Shown here in pieces: positions 41,640 through 53,797 of a stretch of 64,000 bases of DNA (within the stretch, counting starts at the first letter, position 1; every line of letters begins with the position of its first letter). The notes below the pieces were generated by a model. It had not been told where the DNA came from, ran no database searches, and worked only from the letters and a program-made list of their open reading frames with translations. Source of the stretch: Vespula vulgaris (lineage: Eukaryota > Arthropoda > Insecta > Hymenoptera > Vespidae); NCBI RefSeq assembly GCF_905475345.1, contig NC_066605.1:2065001-2129000 (forward strand). The letters run 5' to 3'. Both the position numbers and the translations under genes were made by a program.

Positions 41640-42065
41640 TTTAGAAAATTTTGGAAAAAAAAACAAACGTAATCGAATAAAAATAATTATCTACTTGACT
41701 TAAAACTGATTAAGATCACGTACCTATAACAAATTGCGATGCAGTATTATTTTATAAACTATTTCTTATATTAGTATTGAAGAAAAAAGAAAATGAATAC
41801 GAAAATAAGTTATCCAAGCGTTTGAACTTGAACGAAATTACGGAATTAACATCTTCGAGGGGGTATAAGACCTAAGTCAATGTGAGTCCCCGTATGGTTT
41901 TGTGAACCCCGATGGCGAGCCCGCCAATGGTTGTATGTGAACGAAGAGACGTGGAAGGCAAAAAAAAAGAAAGAAATAAAAAAGAAACCGGGCCTCCTCG
42001 TGGGGTAGAGAGAATGGGGTCTCGAGGGGCCTCTTGGACTCCTCAGCGGGGGTCGCGTCTTGATG
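41640..42065. repeat. Conserved block of the duplication including a GC-rich segment, copy 1
   Basis: This aligns with about 55140-55565 with roughly 98% identity by eye. The GC-rich half (from GAGGGGGTATAAGACC to CTCAGCGGGGGTCGCG) shows only four substitutions over about 230 bases. It has no open frame shared by both copies. It may be a regulatory element or a noncoding RNA exon. Confidence 0.65.
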
Positions 42066-43441
42066 TACTTTTCTAACAGTCTAGATCTTACGCCATTGTT
42101 TTCTTTCCCTTTTTCATGATTCGGGAAAAGATAGACAGACAAACAGACAGATAGATAAGTACTCATATTTGTGAAGTAGATAACATACGTTTTATACAAG
42201 TATGTAAGTACTTACTTAGATATATTTCTCTTAACATTATTGATTCTTTTTTCTCTTCTTAGTAAGTAGACAATAATCAGAAATTCGAATCCTGTTTGTT
42301 CTCTGGAAAGTTTCTAACTTTGAGAAAGAAAAATGGTCGGTCAACCGTTGAAATAAGAGAAGAACAATCGATATGTCTTCTGGGAAGAACAACTTTTGCG
42401 AGAGAAAGAGAAAAAAGGTGTAGATATATACCTATACTTATGTATAAATGTATGCATGGTTGCGTGTATGTGTGTACTAGAAAAGGCCAATGCGAACTTA
42501 CCCCGATGGCAAGCACGTGTGTTTAGAAAATATATCTCAGTGGAATGTGCACACACGTGTTAACGTAGAGACTATGTACACCGACCTAATCGTTAATGTA
42601 TCTGATTCTGAAGGTTGAATTTCCGGTATATTTAAAATAAATATAGTATAGAGTAAAGGAGATGTAAGAAGTATGAGAGAGAGAGAATGAGAGGAAGAGA
42701 TTGAGCGTGCGCGAATGGTCTTAGGAGAAGTAGGAGACGCATTTTTTAAATCTTCTTTCTTTTCATAGTACTATTACAGCGTGCATAGTCGATGCATGGT
42801 TAGTCGGTATCTTTGATGATAGTTTCAAGGATTCGGTGACGTCTCGTGTTATACAAACTTGTCTCTCTTTTTCTCTTTTCTTTTTGTTTTTATTTTTATT
42901 TTTTTTTTACATAAAAAATAGGAACCTCGAATCTATTTTAACAATATCATATTACGGGATAGTTAGATACTTACTTACTTACCTACGTACGAAAAGAAGT
43001 GAGTTCGATTTAAAAACGATTGAACATAATTGTTTAATTGAAAGAATTAAATTAGAAAGTGCATTAATGAATGATCATCGTGCTTGAGTAAGTTTATTGA
43101 AATACCGAATTATTATTTAGATATATTTGACGAATAATATTATTAAATACACTTTTAATGCCGCAGGGATTAAAGAAAAATTGATTCCGATTGATTGGAT
43201 AACTCTAATAAACAAATTAAATTTTTGGCAAGTTCATGCTCGTAAATTTATTTTAAGTAATTTTTTAAATAAACGATTGAAAGAGATTACGGACTGTTGA
43301 TATGAAAGAAATAAAGAAAAAGAAAAAAAGAATAAGAAAAAAAAAGAAGAAGTAGAAGTAGAAGAAGATTCATGATTGGCCCTTCGTAGATCGTTCGTGT
43401 AAAGTAAATCTAATAAGATGTAATTCTTTCCCATGCACCTT

Positions 43442-43480
<39 letters not shown>

Positions 43481-43498
43481 CGTCTGGCAAACACATGT

Positions 43499-43690
43499 TT
43501 CTCGGATTTTATCCATTGAAAAAAAGTTTTAGCCCTTCGTCATGTGACACTAACGTTTGCTACGATACCGGAACTCGAACTTTGCTAATTTCGTACCCTT
43601 TCGTCGAATTAATAGATCGCTTTGACCTCTCATACAAAGAAAAAGTATGCGAATTATTAAAGGAAATACTTAGACACGCACACACGCAAA
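43499..43690. other. Conserved noncoding block of the duplication, copy 1
   Basis: Matches 56925-57115 with about six differences. Both copies can be read as an open frame (GFYPLKKSFSPSSCDTNVC and so on), but most differences would change the residue, so the block is unlikely to be conserved for its protein. Confidence 0.6.
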
Positions 43691-43796
43691 TACATATATA
43701 TGTATGTATGTATGTATGTATATGTAAATCAGAACATTTATGCAATCATAATATATTATAATATTGGGATAAATATATCTAACATCTACATTGATA

Positions 43797-43844
<48 letters not shown>

Positions 43845-44865
43845 GCTAACGATTTAATTTACTTAATTTACGGGTAAAATTATTATTATTACCTACTGTA
43901 AAAGTTACACTTTGCGGTGATACGCTTAGTTGATTCAATGTTTTTTATAACAATAAACATACGATGACGACGACGACGACGACGACGATGGAACTCCACT
44001 ATCGCGACGTCGCCGACTGTTTGTTTGATTTTCGAGTCGACTTTCTTTTGACGGGACTTCCCTTTACTCCTTTTCGTCGTCGTATTCGTCGTTTTCGTTG
44101 TCGTCTTTGTCGAAGTCGACTCTCTGGAAACGACGTGTGGATGAGAGAAAAAGGGCGGAGAGGAAAGAAGAGAAGGATGGAGACAGTGTACTAGTATACC
44201 GGTTCGAGATCACGGTTATTCAAAACGAATGTGAGTGAGAGAGGGAGAGACAGAGAGAGAGAGAGAGAGAGAGAAAAAAATAGTACGCGAAAAAGAAAGA
44301 CCACCCTGCTTGAGAAAAAAATAGATACGATTTTTCGATACATCCTTTTTAATGACAATGATTGTTACTGATGTATTTATTTGCTTATTATTTTTGTTTT
44401 GTAGGTATTGCTTATGAAGATTCATTCATATAATCGATTTTGTTTTATTCGATTGGTTTGTTTTAATCGATTGGATTTTAAATACAACAAAATCTTATCT
44501 GCAATGGTATCAATTTTTAGCTTTTTATTTTACACTTTCCATATGTTTTTTATTTCCCAAATCCAACCGCATATCAGGATCATAAACTTTTTGCTTCCCT
44601 TGAAAATCTCTCCAAGATTGATTCGATTAGTTTTTATTAACGAAATTGTCTTTGATTGGTTTCCGGAGGTTTACTCGAGTCGTGCGAAAATGCAAAAAAA
44701 TTTGTCATTTTGAATAAGAGAGAGAGAGAGAGAGAAAGAGAAAGAGGATAGATCGACAGCCCTTAACGACGAAGGATATTCGATGGTTCACCATGTGTCA
44801 TGAACCTATGGACCCCATCCATTGGTTAGCGAATTTGGATTTATTAGTCGTTGCAGAACTCTGAA

Positions 44866-44913
44866 GAACATGTGTTCACAAGTGAAAAACTTGTGCGGCC
44901 TGAACACATGTTC
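44866..44913. repeat. Nested inverted repeat with E-box arms, copy 1
   Basis: The outer arms are GAACATGTGTTC and GAACACATGTTC; the inner arms are ACAAGT and ACTTGT around GAAAA, with a seven-base bulge (GCGGCCT). It would fold into a stable hairpin. Each outer arm contains CACATG/CATGTG, a Twist-type E-box. Confidence 0.85.
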
Positions 44914-45000
44914 GGCAAGAATGAAAACCCGAAGACCGAGTTACGTGAAGAGAATATTTTCCCTATTTTTCAAGGTCCCGTTCGAACTACTGCAGTTTTG

Positions 45001-46240
45001 CTATATGACACGTTCTGGTATATAATTATATTCTTGTAAATAATTGTATTAAAAAAACGAGCTACAAAGAATATAATCTTTACATAACAATAATTAAATT
45101 AATATAATAATTATAGATTAAATTTTATTAACAAGATTTACTTGAATTTATTTCAATAAATTTTGAATAAATTTTTATTACATTGAAAAAATATAATCGT
45201 TCGATAAATAATTGTAAATAAAAGGATTTATTTTATAGGACTTATGAATCAGATTAAACATAAAGATCGATTTCATTCCGTAAAATATGACTTCTAAATT
45301 CTGTGAACAAGAAGAACAAACACATGATCTTTATGGTTTTTAATGGTGACAAGTGTCTTTCTTATAATAGCCTCTTATTACATTATAGCTGTTACTCCTT
45401 ATTCGGAACTGCTCTACAAATGTATGAATGAATGAAAGAACGTATGAATGAATGTTTCTTAAGCCACATATTTAGTACTTGTTTATGATGATCTGTGATA
45501 ACGATTTAAACCTATATACTCGTCAAATGTTACTTATAATTCGTTTAAATTGTAGATATGTATCTTGATGAAAAAATAGAAAAAATTCAAGTTATAGATA
45601 TTTTGAATATCTCGTAATATTTCGATATAAACAACATTGTAGTATAGTATTATAAAGGTTATAAAGTTCATCAAAATTATCAATTATATAAGTGTTATAG
45701 AATAAAAAAGTTATAAATATATCTATATCTATATGTGCACATAATTTTATAGTGAATGCTGTCAATTATGTTCGTGAGTTGTAGACGCAGAATCAAATCA
45801 ATGGTATTAACTACGAACAGATAAGAAGAACTAAGAACGATAGTTGAAAATCTGTTTACCGTTTTCAACGCAAATACTTTTCTCCTTCATAAGCCGAAAT
45901 ACTGACTGACTTTTACTATCCACTTAGTTCTGCCAAATACAAATTCCTCGTAAATACTTTTGTAAAGTTGAATGAAATATGCACCGACAGGTTCGACGTA
46001 TAGATATCTATAATCATAATAAATGATATATTTCACTGATAAACGTGTAACTAGTGAAACATTTAACATTGAAAAAAAAAATAGAAAAGAAGCAAAAAAG
46101 AAACCTGTACCTCAAATATTATTTAATGGCATCTCCAATATTAGAGACCAGATGTTTTACCTGTTTGCAAAGAACCTTTAGCAAATGTTCACCGAACACA
46201 TGTTCGAACTTTTGCTTCGGAAATAAAGATAGATTTAGAA
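45001..46240. repeat. Near-identical AT-rich block, copy 1
   Basis: Compared with 58531-59771 I count only about six or seven single-base differences and one A-run length change over 1.23 kb, whereas sequence on both sides has many substitutions and indels. No convincing coding frame: one 60-codon minus-strand frame (45887-46069) is kept in both copies with one residue change, but it has no recognisable domain. Confidence 0.85.
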
Positions 46241-46549
46241 AAATTTGGCGAACACGTGTTTCCTCCGGTGTCATCTGGTATCGTCTTACTACTGAACTTA
46301 AAAGTGCAACTTTAATGAGATTCCGGTCACGTTAATATATAGTTTTATCCCTAGGCTCCTTTTAGATTTTTCTTATCTTTTTTTACGATCTTACTTATGA
46401 ATGTACTACAATGAGTACAGTTTAAACATTTTTTTCTTGCAATACGTTGGTAACCCTAATAAAGTACGTGCATTTATATGATTATAATAATTCTTTTTTT
46501 TTTTAACTGTTTTGAAGAAATGTGCATGAAGATGTACTACATGTACGAC

Positions 46550-46551
46550 GC

Positions 46552-46622
<71 letters not shown>
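46550..46622. repeat. (CT)n microsatellite present only in duplication copy 1
   Basis: A nearly perfect CT run. The corresponding place in copy 2 (about 60060) lacks it, so it expanded or was lost after the duplication. Confidence 0.9.
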
Positions 46623-46634
<12 letters not shown>

Positions 46635-47899
46635 TCCACACAGAAATTTTGTTGTCATCGAAGTTTTCCGGGGAAAACCTTAGGACGAAACTTTTCTACT
46701 TACCTGAAAATACTTAAAGAATATATTTTATCTTTTAATTTTAGTGTTCTTTTATCGCCTGTTGGAATTTATTTCAGATTTTCCTTATATTAAGGGATTT
46801 TGTTGTTCAAGAATCCATCAAATACTGTCCTTTTTGGAGGGATTTTCCAATTTTTAATGGAAAACCGATGGATTTTCCCGTAGAATCTATTTTTCAAAAT
46901 TTTAATAACGTTTTAGAACGCGTATTTCATCGGATTTTCGAATCACTTTCTATCTTTCTCTATCTCTCTTTCTTATATATATTTTTCGAGTAAATTCTTA
47001 GTTGATTTCAATATCCTTTCATCCATAGCCATTTTCCATAGCATTAAATTTATGCTGTGTTCTGCAAATGGTGGAGACAGTAAGCATGGATGCAAACATA
47101 GTCGAAATTATCTATTGGCGCGAATCGTGAAGACAGCGTTTGTAAAATATTTCACTGATACAATCGAGTATGTCGGAGACATTACTCTTTGCGAGCTTCA
47201 CGTATGACACTAATGACACAAAAAAAATTCATAGAGTACTATCATCCGATAGTTCAAATCGAAATCATGGCTTTGCGATTTTTCTAAATTTTTCTTTTCT
47301 CGTTAAAAATTTTTTTTAAGTATTCTACTAAAAAAGCGAGTTTGAATTTTCAGCTTGAACGATCTTTGAGTTTTTCTTATAATATTTTCAGTTTTGTATT
47401 GACGAGGATTTCTTTTCGAGGATTTCTTTGAAGCATGCTAAAAAATGATTGCTCGAACTTTTAATTATTTGCTGGTGATTTCACTCGTACTATGCATGTT
47501 TACTTTCTTTACTTTCTTATAAGATATCAATCAATATTCTATTCGAAGTACAAGTAATATAAAACCTGATTTACATTGTTCTATCGTATTGAATTGTTTT
47601 ATTGTGAATCATATTTTATTTATCATAATTATCTTTATTTGACAGGTTATGAAAATTTTTAATAAAACAACAAGATGCAATGACAGAGATAGCTTTTTAC
47701 AGATAAAAAATAAAATAGAAATCTCACATTTTTGTTTTTGTTGTCATTGATTTTTTTATAGCAACGTTTCCACGTTAAAAATCAGATTGCCATTAGTAAA
47801 CGATAAATAAAGCTGTCAAATACAAAAATAATGCTAGAACGTTGCTATCATATTAATATCAATCTTTTTTCTTTATTACGAGAAATTACATAGATAACA

Positions 47900-48819
47900 A
47901 TAACAGATAAGAGTTCGACACAAAGTTATTACGACACCAATGTTTACCTTTAATATATTCATACGTAGTGTTTACTATTTGAGATCGACAAAGATTTCGA
48001 AGGTAACTTCTACCAGAAGGTTTAGTACGTTGTTAGATTTCGTACCGACGTGACGCAATTCTATACGAAATTATTATTTCCGTCGTAACTTTCGTACAAA
48101 GCTTTGAACAATTTATATTTATATAAAATTATATTCGTATAAAATTTCTTTCTTGTTAAGACTAATAGAATATTATAATATTGTTAAGATTAATATAATT
48201 ATCTCTTAGTGATCTTACATGTTAATGATATAACGAAACAATATAACGATAACAATACTACAATAAAATTAATTTTTCAATTATTTAATATAACTCATTT
48301 CAAAGATAATTCATTAACATCTTTGATCTGGATCTTCTTAATAAAAATAAAACTAATAATAAAATAAAATGAAATACAATAAAAATCAATGTGCAGTAAA
48401 GAATATAACACGAAAAGATTCGCGAATTCGTGTATTTCTTTTCGATCTCTCCTACTATTCTTTTCTTTTTCACTTTCTTATTTTCGTCAGGCGATATAAA
48501 TATTCGTGGATGGATCTCCCCTTTATACATTTCCTATCTTTCTCCCTCTCACAAATTTACGTTTCCTCCCTCTCTCTTTCTCTATCTCTATCTTTCTCTC
48601 GCACGTTATAATTCTCACTCTATTTCGTAGAATTTTTTTCTTTCTAATTTTTTTCTACTCTCTTTTCTCTCACTCTTTCTCTCTTTCTTCTCTTTTTAGA
48701 GGAGGACAAACACCGGCAGATACGATGAAATAAAAGAAAACATTTAATGGTGAGGAAATTTTTCGGGAAGCATGGATCGCCGAGAACAGAGAAAGATAGA
48801 TAGATAGATAGATAGATTC

Positions 48820-48888
<69 letters not shown>

Positions 48889-49433
48889 AAGAAAGAAAGA
48901 AAGAGGGAGAGAAAAAGAGAAGGAGAGAGAATGAGGACAGAATGAAAAAGAGAGAAGAAAAGAAAGAGAGAGAGAGAGAGAGAGATTGAGAGAGAGGGTA
49001 GAATGAGAAAAAGAGATGAAATGAAAAAGAGGGATATATAGAAAGATAGTAGAAACACTCAAAAGATGAGGCAAGGGAAAGGAAATGGAAGCTCTTGCTT
49101 GGAGGCGGAGTTCGAAATACGTCACGAAGAAATTCTCTCGAAGTCTTCGCCATCAGACACGTTTTGACCTTCGTATAGAAACATTCATACGTTCGTGGTT
49201 GATCGACGATCGTATCTCGTATCCATTAATTCCGGTCTATAGATCAGTTTCTTTGTTTAATACCTGGCTTTTTTTATTCTTTCGTTAACTTTTTTTCTGT
49301 TTTTTTTTTTATTTTTATTTTGCTGTGTGTGCGTGCGTGTGCGTGTGTATATGTGCGAAGGTGCACGCGTTTCTCTTTGTCCTGTCATTAGAAACGTTTT
49401 TTATTTTTAACGCAATTGATAAATCTCAGTAAC
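47900..49433. other. Upstream region of twist, with a compound GA microsatellite
   Basis: No gene is supported. A CT-rich stretch (48530-48700) is followed by (GATA)n and a long GA run (about 48795-48905). A (GT)n-like run lies at 49323-49355. The region should hold twist promoter elements, but none can be named with confidence. Confidence 0.6.
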
Positions 49434-49930
49434 ATGCTGCCTTATCATCATTCTCATCATTATTATTATCATCCTCATCTTCAAACTCTTCCTCATTCTC
49501 ATTCTCATTTCTATCATCCTCGTCGTCATCATCAACAACATCATCGTTGTATGAATAATAAAAATAATAATAGTAAGAATAATAATAATAAAAATAATAA
49601 TAATAACAAAGTCAACAACAATCATCACATTCAATCGAATTATCAAAATCAACCATCAAATTGTATGCTATACGGAAATCCAAATGAAGGTAAGATATAT
49701 CATTTTTAGAATCATTAATATGGCAATGTTTTAAGAGATATACAAATGATTTATTATTATTAAGTATCCATAATAATTCAGCAATAGTATTTTCAGCAAC
49801 AAATCAAATCTATTCTTCAATTTGGAGAACCGATCAACATCAATTTCCTGGATCTTATAGGTTCGTAGATGTAATTAATTATAAGTCTGATTGTCTACAC
49901 GAATATAAAATGGAAAATGTTAATCAGCAA

Positions 49931-49963
<33 letters not shown>

Positions 49964-50856
49964 GAGCAACAGCAGCAACAAGAAAAACGATATAATTATA
50001 AAGAGATTAATCATGATCTAGCATCGATGAAAGATTTTGTCGGCGAAAATGTAAAAAAGAAAAACAAAAAGACAAGTAATGTCGAGAATTCGACGAATGT
50101 CAATACTTCCTCGACGAAGAAAGTTCGTAAAATGAATATCTACGAAAAAATGCAAAATCAAAGAGTAATAGCGAATGTTAGAGAACGAAAGAGAACTCAA
50201 ACTATGAACAAAGGATTTGCCGCTCTTAGAAAAGTCATTCCTACATTACCAAGCGACAAGCTCACCAGAATTCAAATCATAAAACTTGCTACGCGATATA
50301 TAGATTTTTTATATCAAGTTCTGCGTCGTAATATGAGATATAACGAGGAGGAAGATGGTAAGAATTTTTATCAGAATTATTTATTCATCATCTTATTTTT
50401 TATTCTAATATTACTGATAATCTCTTTCTTTCTTTCTCTGTGTGTGTGTGTTTCTAAGCTCACGTTTAAAAACGTTTCTTCAAATATAAATCGTATTTCC
50501 ATCTATCGTTTCTATGAGAAAATATTCATGAGGGAAGAAACAAAAAAAAAGAAAAAAAAAAGGAAAAAGAAGTTACGTGTTGTTTGTAGATGAGAAAAGA
50601 AACTCTATAATTCTAGTAGGTTATTCTTCGCCACCTTAGTACCTTATATACATATAGAAACATCGAGCTTATATTCATGGGAACCGCTTTAGTGCTTATT
50701 TACGGTATAGTTTAATTAAACAATCATTCGTAGTGGAATCTTGTAATTTATGGGCCTCTATAAAAGCTTGACGAGTGTGCTATGCTAGTGCCACTTATTT
50801 GTGAGCATCGTTTTAACTTTTTCCAAAACTGTTCTTCTAATTACAAACAAACTTTG

Positions 50857-50908
<52 letters not shown>

Positions 50909-51567
50909 GGTGTTTCAGATTTTAATAGTTAAACTTTGTTGGTATATTCTATTAGTCTAAATAAGAAAAAAATGTTACATAATATGATAGGTTGTTTAAA
51001 GCTTTATTAAAAAGTTACAACAAACATATATAAGAATTATATGGAGGACAGTAATGAATAGAAATTAATACGATACAATATAGGAATAGATCACCAATAC
51101 TTATATTTAATGTATATGCGAACATTTGTGTTTACTATTTGAGGTCGACAATGTTTGTGAAGATAATTTCTGGTACTAGCGTTAGTAAGTTCTTAGATTT
51201 CTTACGAGAATGTCGCAATTCTCTAAGTAAATCTTGAATATATATATTTTTTTCTTTCTTTTCTTTTGTTTTTTTCTTCATTTTGTTTTTTCTTTGTTAT
51301 ATTTTTATCTTGTTTTTCGTTAATATTTATTATACATGTTAACTGTTACGATCGAGTATTTTAACAAACGTGCTATTCTATTAAACGTAATTAAATAGTA
51401 AACGTAATTAATCATACTTGTAATTTTTAGAAGAGAATAATCCAAAAAACGCAATAATAACAGCAAGAGATAGAACATCGTCCTCGTATAGTTACACGAC
51501 ATATGAAAAATTGGCTTACGAGTTTAGCGTTTGGCGTATGGAAAATGATTTAAACATAAATACATGA
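49434..51567 (+). CDS. twi: Twist-family bHLH transcription factor with C-terminal WR box
   Basis: Twist is a nuclear bHLH activator that specifies mesoderm and binds E-boxes as a dimer. Exons 49434-49689, 49797-50357 and 51431-51567 join in frame to 317 residues. Residues 1-85 are His/Asn/Tyr-rich; a poly-Q tract starts at about 127. The bHLH (about 206-262) contains VRERKRTQTMNKGFAALRK and PSDKLTRIQIIKLATRYID, a Twist signature. The last exon encodes YEKLAYEFSVWRMEN (about 298-312), the conserved WR box, which rules out most other bHLH families. Against Twist as I remember it, basic and loop positions differ (K for Q, TMNK for SLND). An alternative acceptor 15 bases upstream (49781) keeps frame. 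A premature alternative third exon (50590-50639) is possible. AATAAA overlaps the stop codon. Confidence 0.88.
50864..50906. repeat. (AT)n microsatellite in twist intron 2
   Basis: Perfect AT run of about 43 bp. Confidence 0.97.
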
Positions 51568-51654
51568 ATAAAAGTTGAATGCAGAAGAACGTACGAAAAT
51601 AATAATGAATTTGTTATTATGGTCAGTGTATATATATTATATAAATATTGTATA

Positions 51655-51950
51655 AACAGGATGATTTAAACATTGAAACTGGCCACAAGATATATCGATT
51701 TATTATTTCAAGCGTTGCATTGTAATATAGAAAGTCCCTAGGAGAAAAATAGTAAGAATTTTTTTATTTTATTTATTTTATTTTATTTATATTTTAACAT
51801 TAATGATAGTATCGTTTTCTTTTCTTTCTTTCTCTTTCTCATTACCTTTCTTTCTCTGGTTTTATATTTTTCTAAATTCAGATTTAAAAACATTTGTCCA
51901 TACGTAAACGATACGTGAAATTAAATTAACTTCGATACTGGATTCGAAAA
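51655..51950 (+). pseudogene. Broken twist fragment A (bHLH helix 2 plus following intron)
   Basis: Read in one frame it gives KLATRYIDLLFQALHCNIES then a stop, matching the helix 2 end of the nearby twist gene (KLATRYIDFLYQVLRRNM). The match continues beyond the exon into the intron: AGTAAGAATTTTT aligns with the functional donor GGTAAGAATTTTT, then a CT-rich part and the segment TTTAAAAACATTTGTCC align with the intron of the real gene. The bHLH basic region is absent. This is a decayed tandem duplicate, not a processed copy. Confidence 0.75.
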
Positions 51951-52164
51951 AATAAAGGATCGAGGAGAGAATAATAATAAGGTATATTAATATAATTTTA
52001 TTTATCTATATAATTATATTAGTAATAATAATTATATAATTATTATCGGTTGATTAATATAACGAAATTATTTAGAATCGAAAATGGATAATACAAAATC
52101 AAAATGCTGGATCTCACTTACCGATTGATGGATATAATTGAATATAATATATAATAAATAATCG

Positions 52165-52335
52165 ATAAGCTGCAGGAATACAAAATGGAGAGTATTAATC
52201 AGCGCAACAATAGTAAGAGCAACAGCAACAAAAACGACAACAACAATTACATAATTGTAAACAGATTGATCAAAATCCAGTATCGTCGATCAAAAATTCT
52301 ACTAGTCTATATCTACTAGTCTATATTAGAGAATT
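52165..52335 (+). pseudogene. Broken twist fragment B (start of bHLH-exon region)
   Basis: GAATACAAAATGGAGAG and then ATTAATCAGCGCAACAAT align with the twist exon 2 segment that begins GAATATAAAATGG and continues into the poly-Q tract. CAA/AAC-rich DNA follows and then CCAGTATCGTCGATCAAAAA, which aligns with the LASMKDF-coding stretch. The frame is lost soon after, with a stop near 52321. It lies after fragment A although it corresponds to an earlier part of the gene, which suggests at least two duplication events or a rearrangement. Confidence 0.6.
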
Positions 52336-53009
52336 CTGTATTGGCAACTGTAATGCAGATAATTGCATATCTGCAACTTGCAGAAAAAGTTTTTCGAGAG
52401 ATGAATATTATACATTGATAATTTTTATACCAACTGTTGATTCGGTATTTCGTGTCTGAAACAAAAGATTCATATAGTTGGAGCAATTAAAAGTAATACA
52501 AAATTTATTAATAATCATAATATTTTTGAAGCTGAGTTAAAAAAGAAGAGATGACATCGAAAGAGAATAATAATGATATCGTCTTATTGGAAAAAAAAGG
52601 ATTCTTAAAATTTAAGATTTCTATCTACGAAGCATGCTTCAATCATGGTACCAAATACAATAAATTAGACCTAATATTGATGGTTCATATTTAAAATAAA
52701 TAACATTATATACAATATAAAAAGGTATAGAATAGATCGTTTGGATCGATTACTCGGATCAATTAGTATCGTATGCGACGATAATTGGAAAAAGAGATGA
52801 AATGGTATAAAAAATTTGGTATACTATTTCTTCTCAGAATTAGTATGATAAAAATAAAACAATTCAAGGAATTATGTAGCTTAGGAGTTATAACAGATTC
52901 TTACAAGTACTGAACAATGTTTTAAAACTGAAGTATGTTATATATAATTAAATATATATCGTATATTTCCATGTATATTGTATATTAATTAAATATATAA
53001 ATATAGATT
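52336..53009. other. AT-rich spacer between twist fragments and duplication copy 2
   Basis: No gene is supported. Short segments (for example ATCTACGAAGCATGC near 52624) faintly resemble twist exon 2 and may be further debris, but the match is too weak to annotate. Confidence 0.5.
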
Positions 53010-53748
53010 GTATATTATGTATTATGATTAAATAATTGATTATAATTCAAAAGAAAGAGTATTCATAGTAATTATATTTAAAAGTAATCAATTATAGAGT
53101 TAATATAATTATTATAATAAATAATTGATTATAAATAAAGACAATACATACTATACTTTAATAATTTCATTATAATTCTAAGAGATAGTTTAAGAATAAA
53201 AATTAAAGAAAAGGAAAAAAATAGAAAAACAGAAAGCAAAAAAATCATGTAAATATAGAACAGTAACAAAACGATTTGCTCCGCAAGAATGATACTATCA
53301 CTTTCCTTCAAGCAAAACGAAATTCAACGCGATAGACATAGATCGAGTTGGATTATGCAAGCTTTTTCTAGCGTTGGCGCCAACGAGACCGGAGGTGACG
53401 CCTTTTTACCCTTCTCACCATCTCCACAATCCCTTCTTTCCATCCTTTCATCTTCTCTTCTCTCTACTCTTTCATTTTTTCTTTCTTCTCTTTTTTTGTA
53501 ACTTTCGAATAGCTAAAATCATCCTGCGTGCCAATTTCAAAGCTCTTCAACGAACCCTGAACGACTGAACAAGTGAAAAGAAAAGAAATTATTCTATTTC
53601 CAAAGATAGAGAGGAAGAGTAAGACAGTGAGAGAGAGATAGAGAAAGAGAGAAATAGAAAGAGTAAAAGAGAAAAAGAAAGAGTACGTGTGAGAGAAAGA
53701 AAGAAATAATAAGAGTAGGAGAGAGAGAAGAAGAGAGTGAGTGTGTGT

Positions 53749-53797
<49 letters not shown>

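Larger units (their letters stand above)
39380..47900. repeat. Segmental duplication, copy 1 (left of twist)
   Basis: This stretch matches 53010-63590 in the same orientation and order. Matching anchors include TTGGCGCCAAC near 39788/53376, the CGTTCTAGATACTCATT segment near 40310/53877, the GC-rich segment 41840-42060/55340-55560, the (CGA)n segment near 43963/57369, the AT-rich block 45001-46240/58531-59771 and GAGTACTATCATCCGATAG near 47234/61779. The spacing grows from about 13.5 kb to 15.7 kb across the unit because of indels. No protein gene is supported inside either copy. Confidence 0.93.

Noticed and set aside
45887..46069. 60-codon minus-strand frame conserved in both copies (also 59417-59626)
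   Set aside because: The whole surrounding kilobase is equally conserved, so frame retention is not evidence of coding. No start context or domain is convincing.
50358..50593. Continuation of the twist bHLH frame through the donor
   Set aside because: The frame after 50357 is low-complexity (Leu/Ile/Phe then Lys runs) and follows a good GTAAGA donor. The WR-box exon at 51431 is the better continuation.
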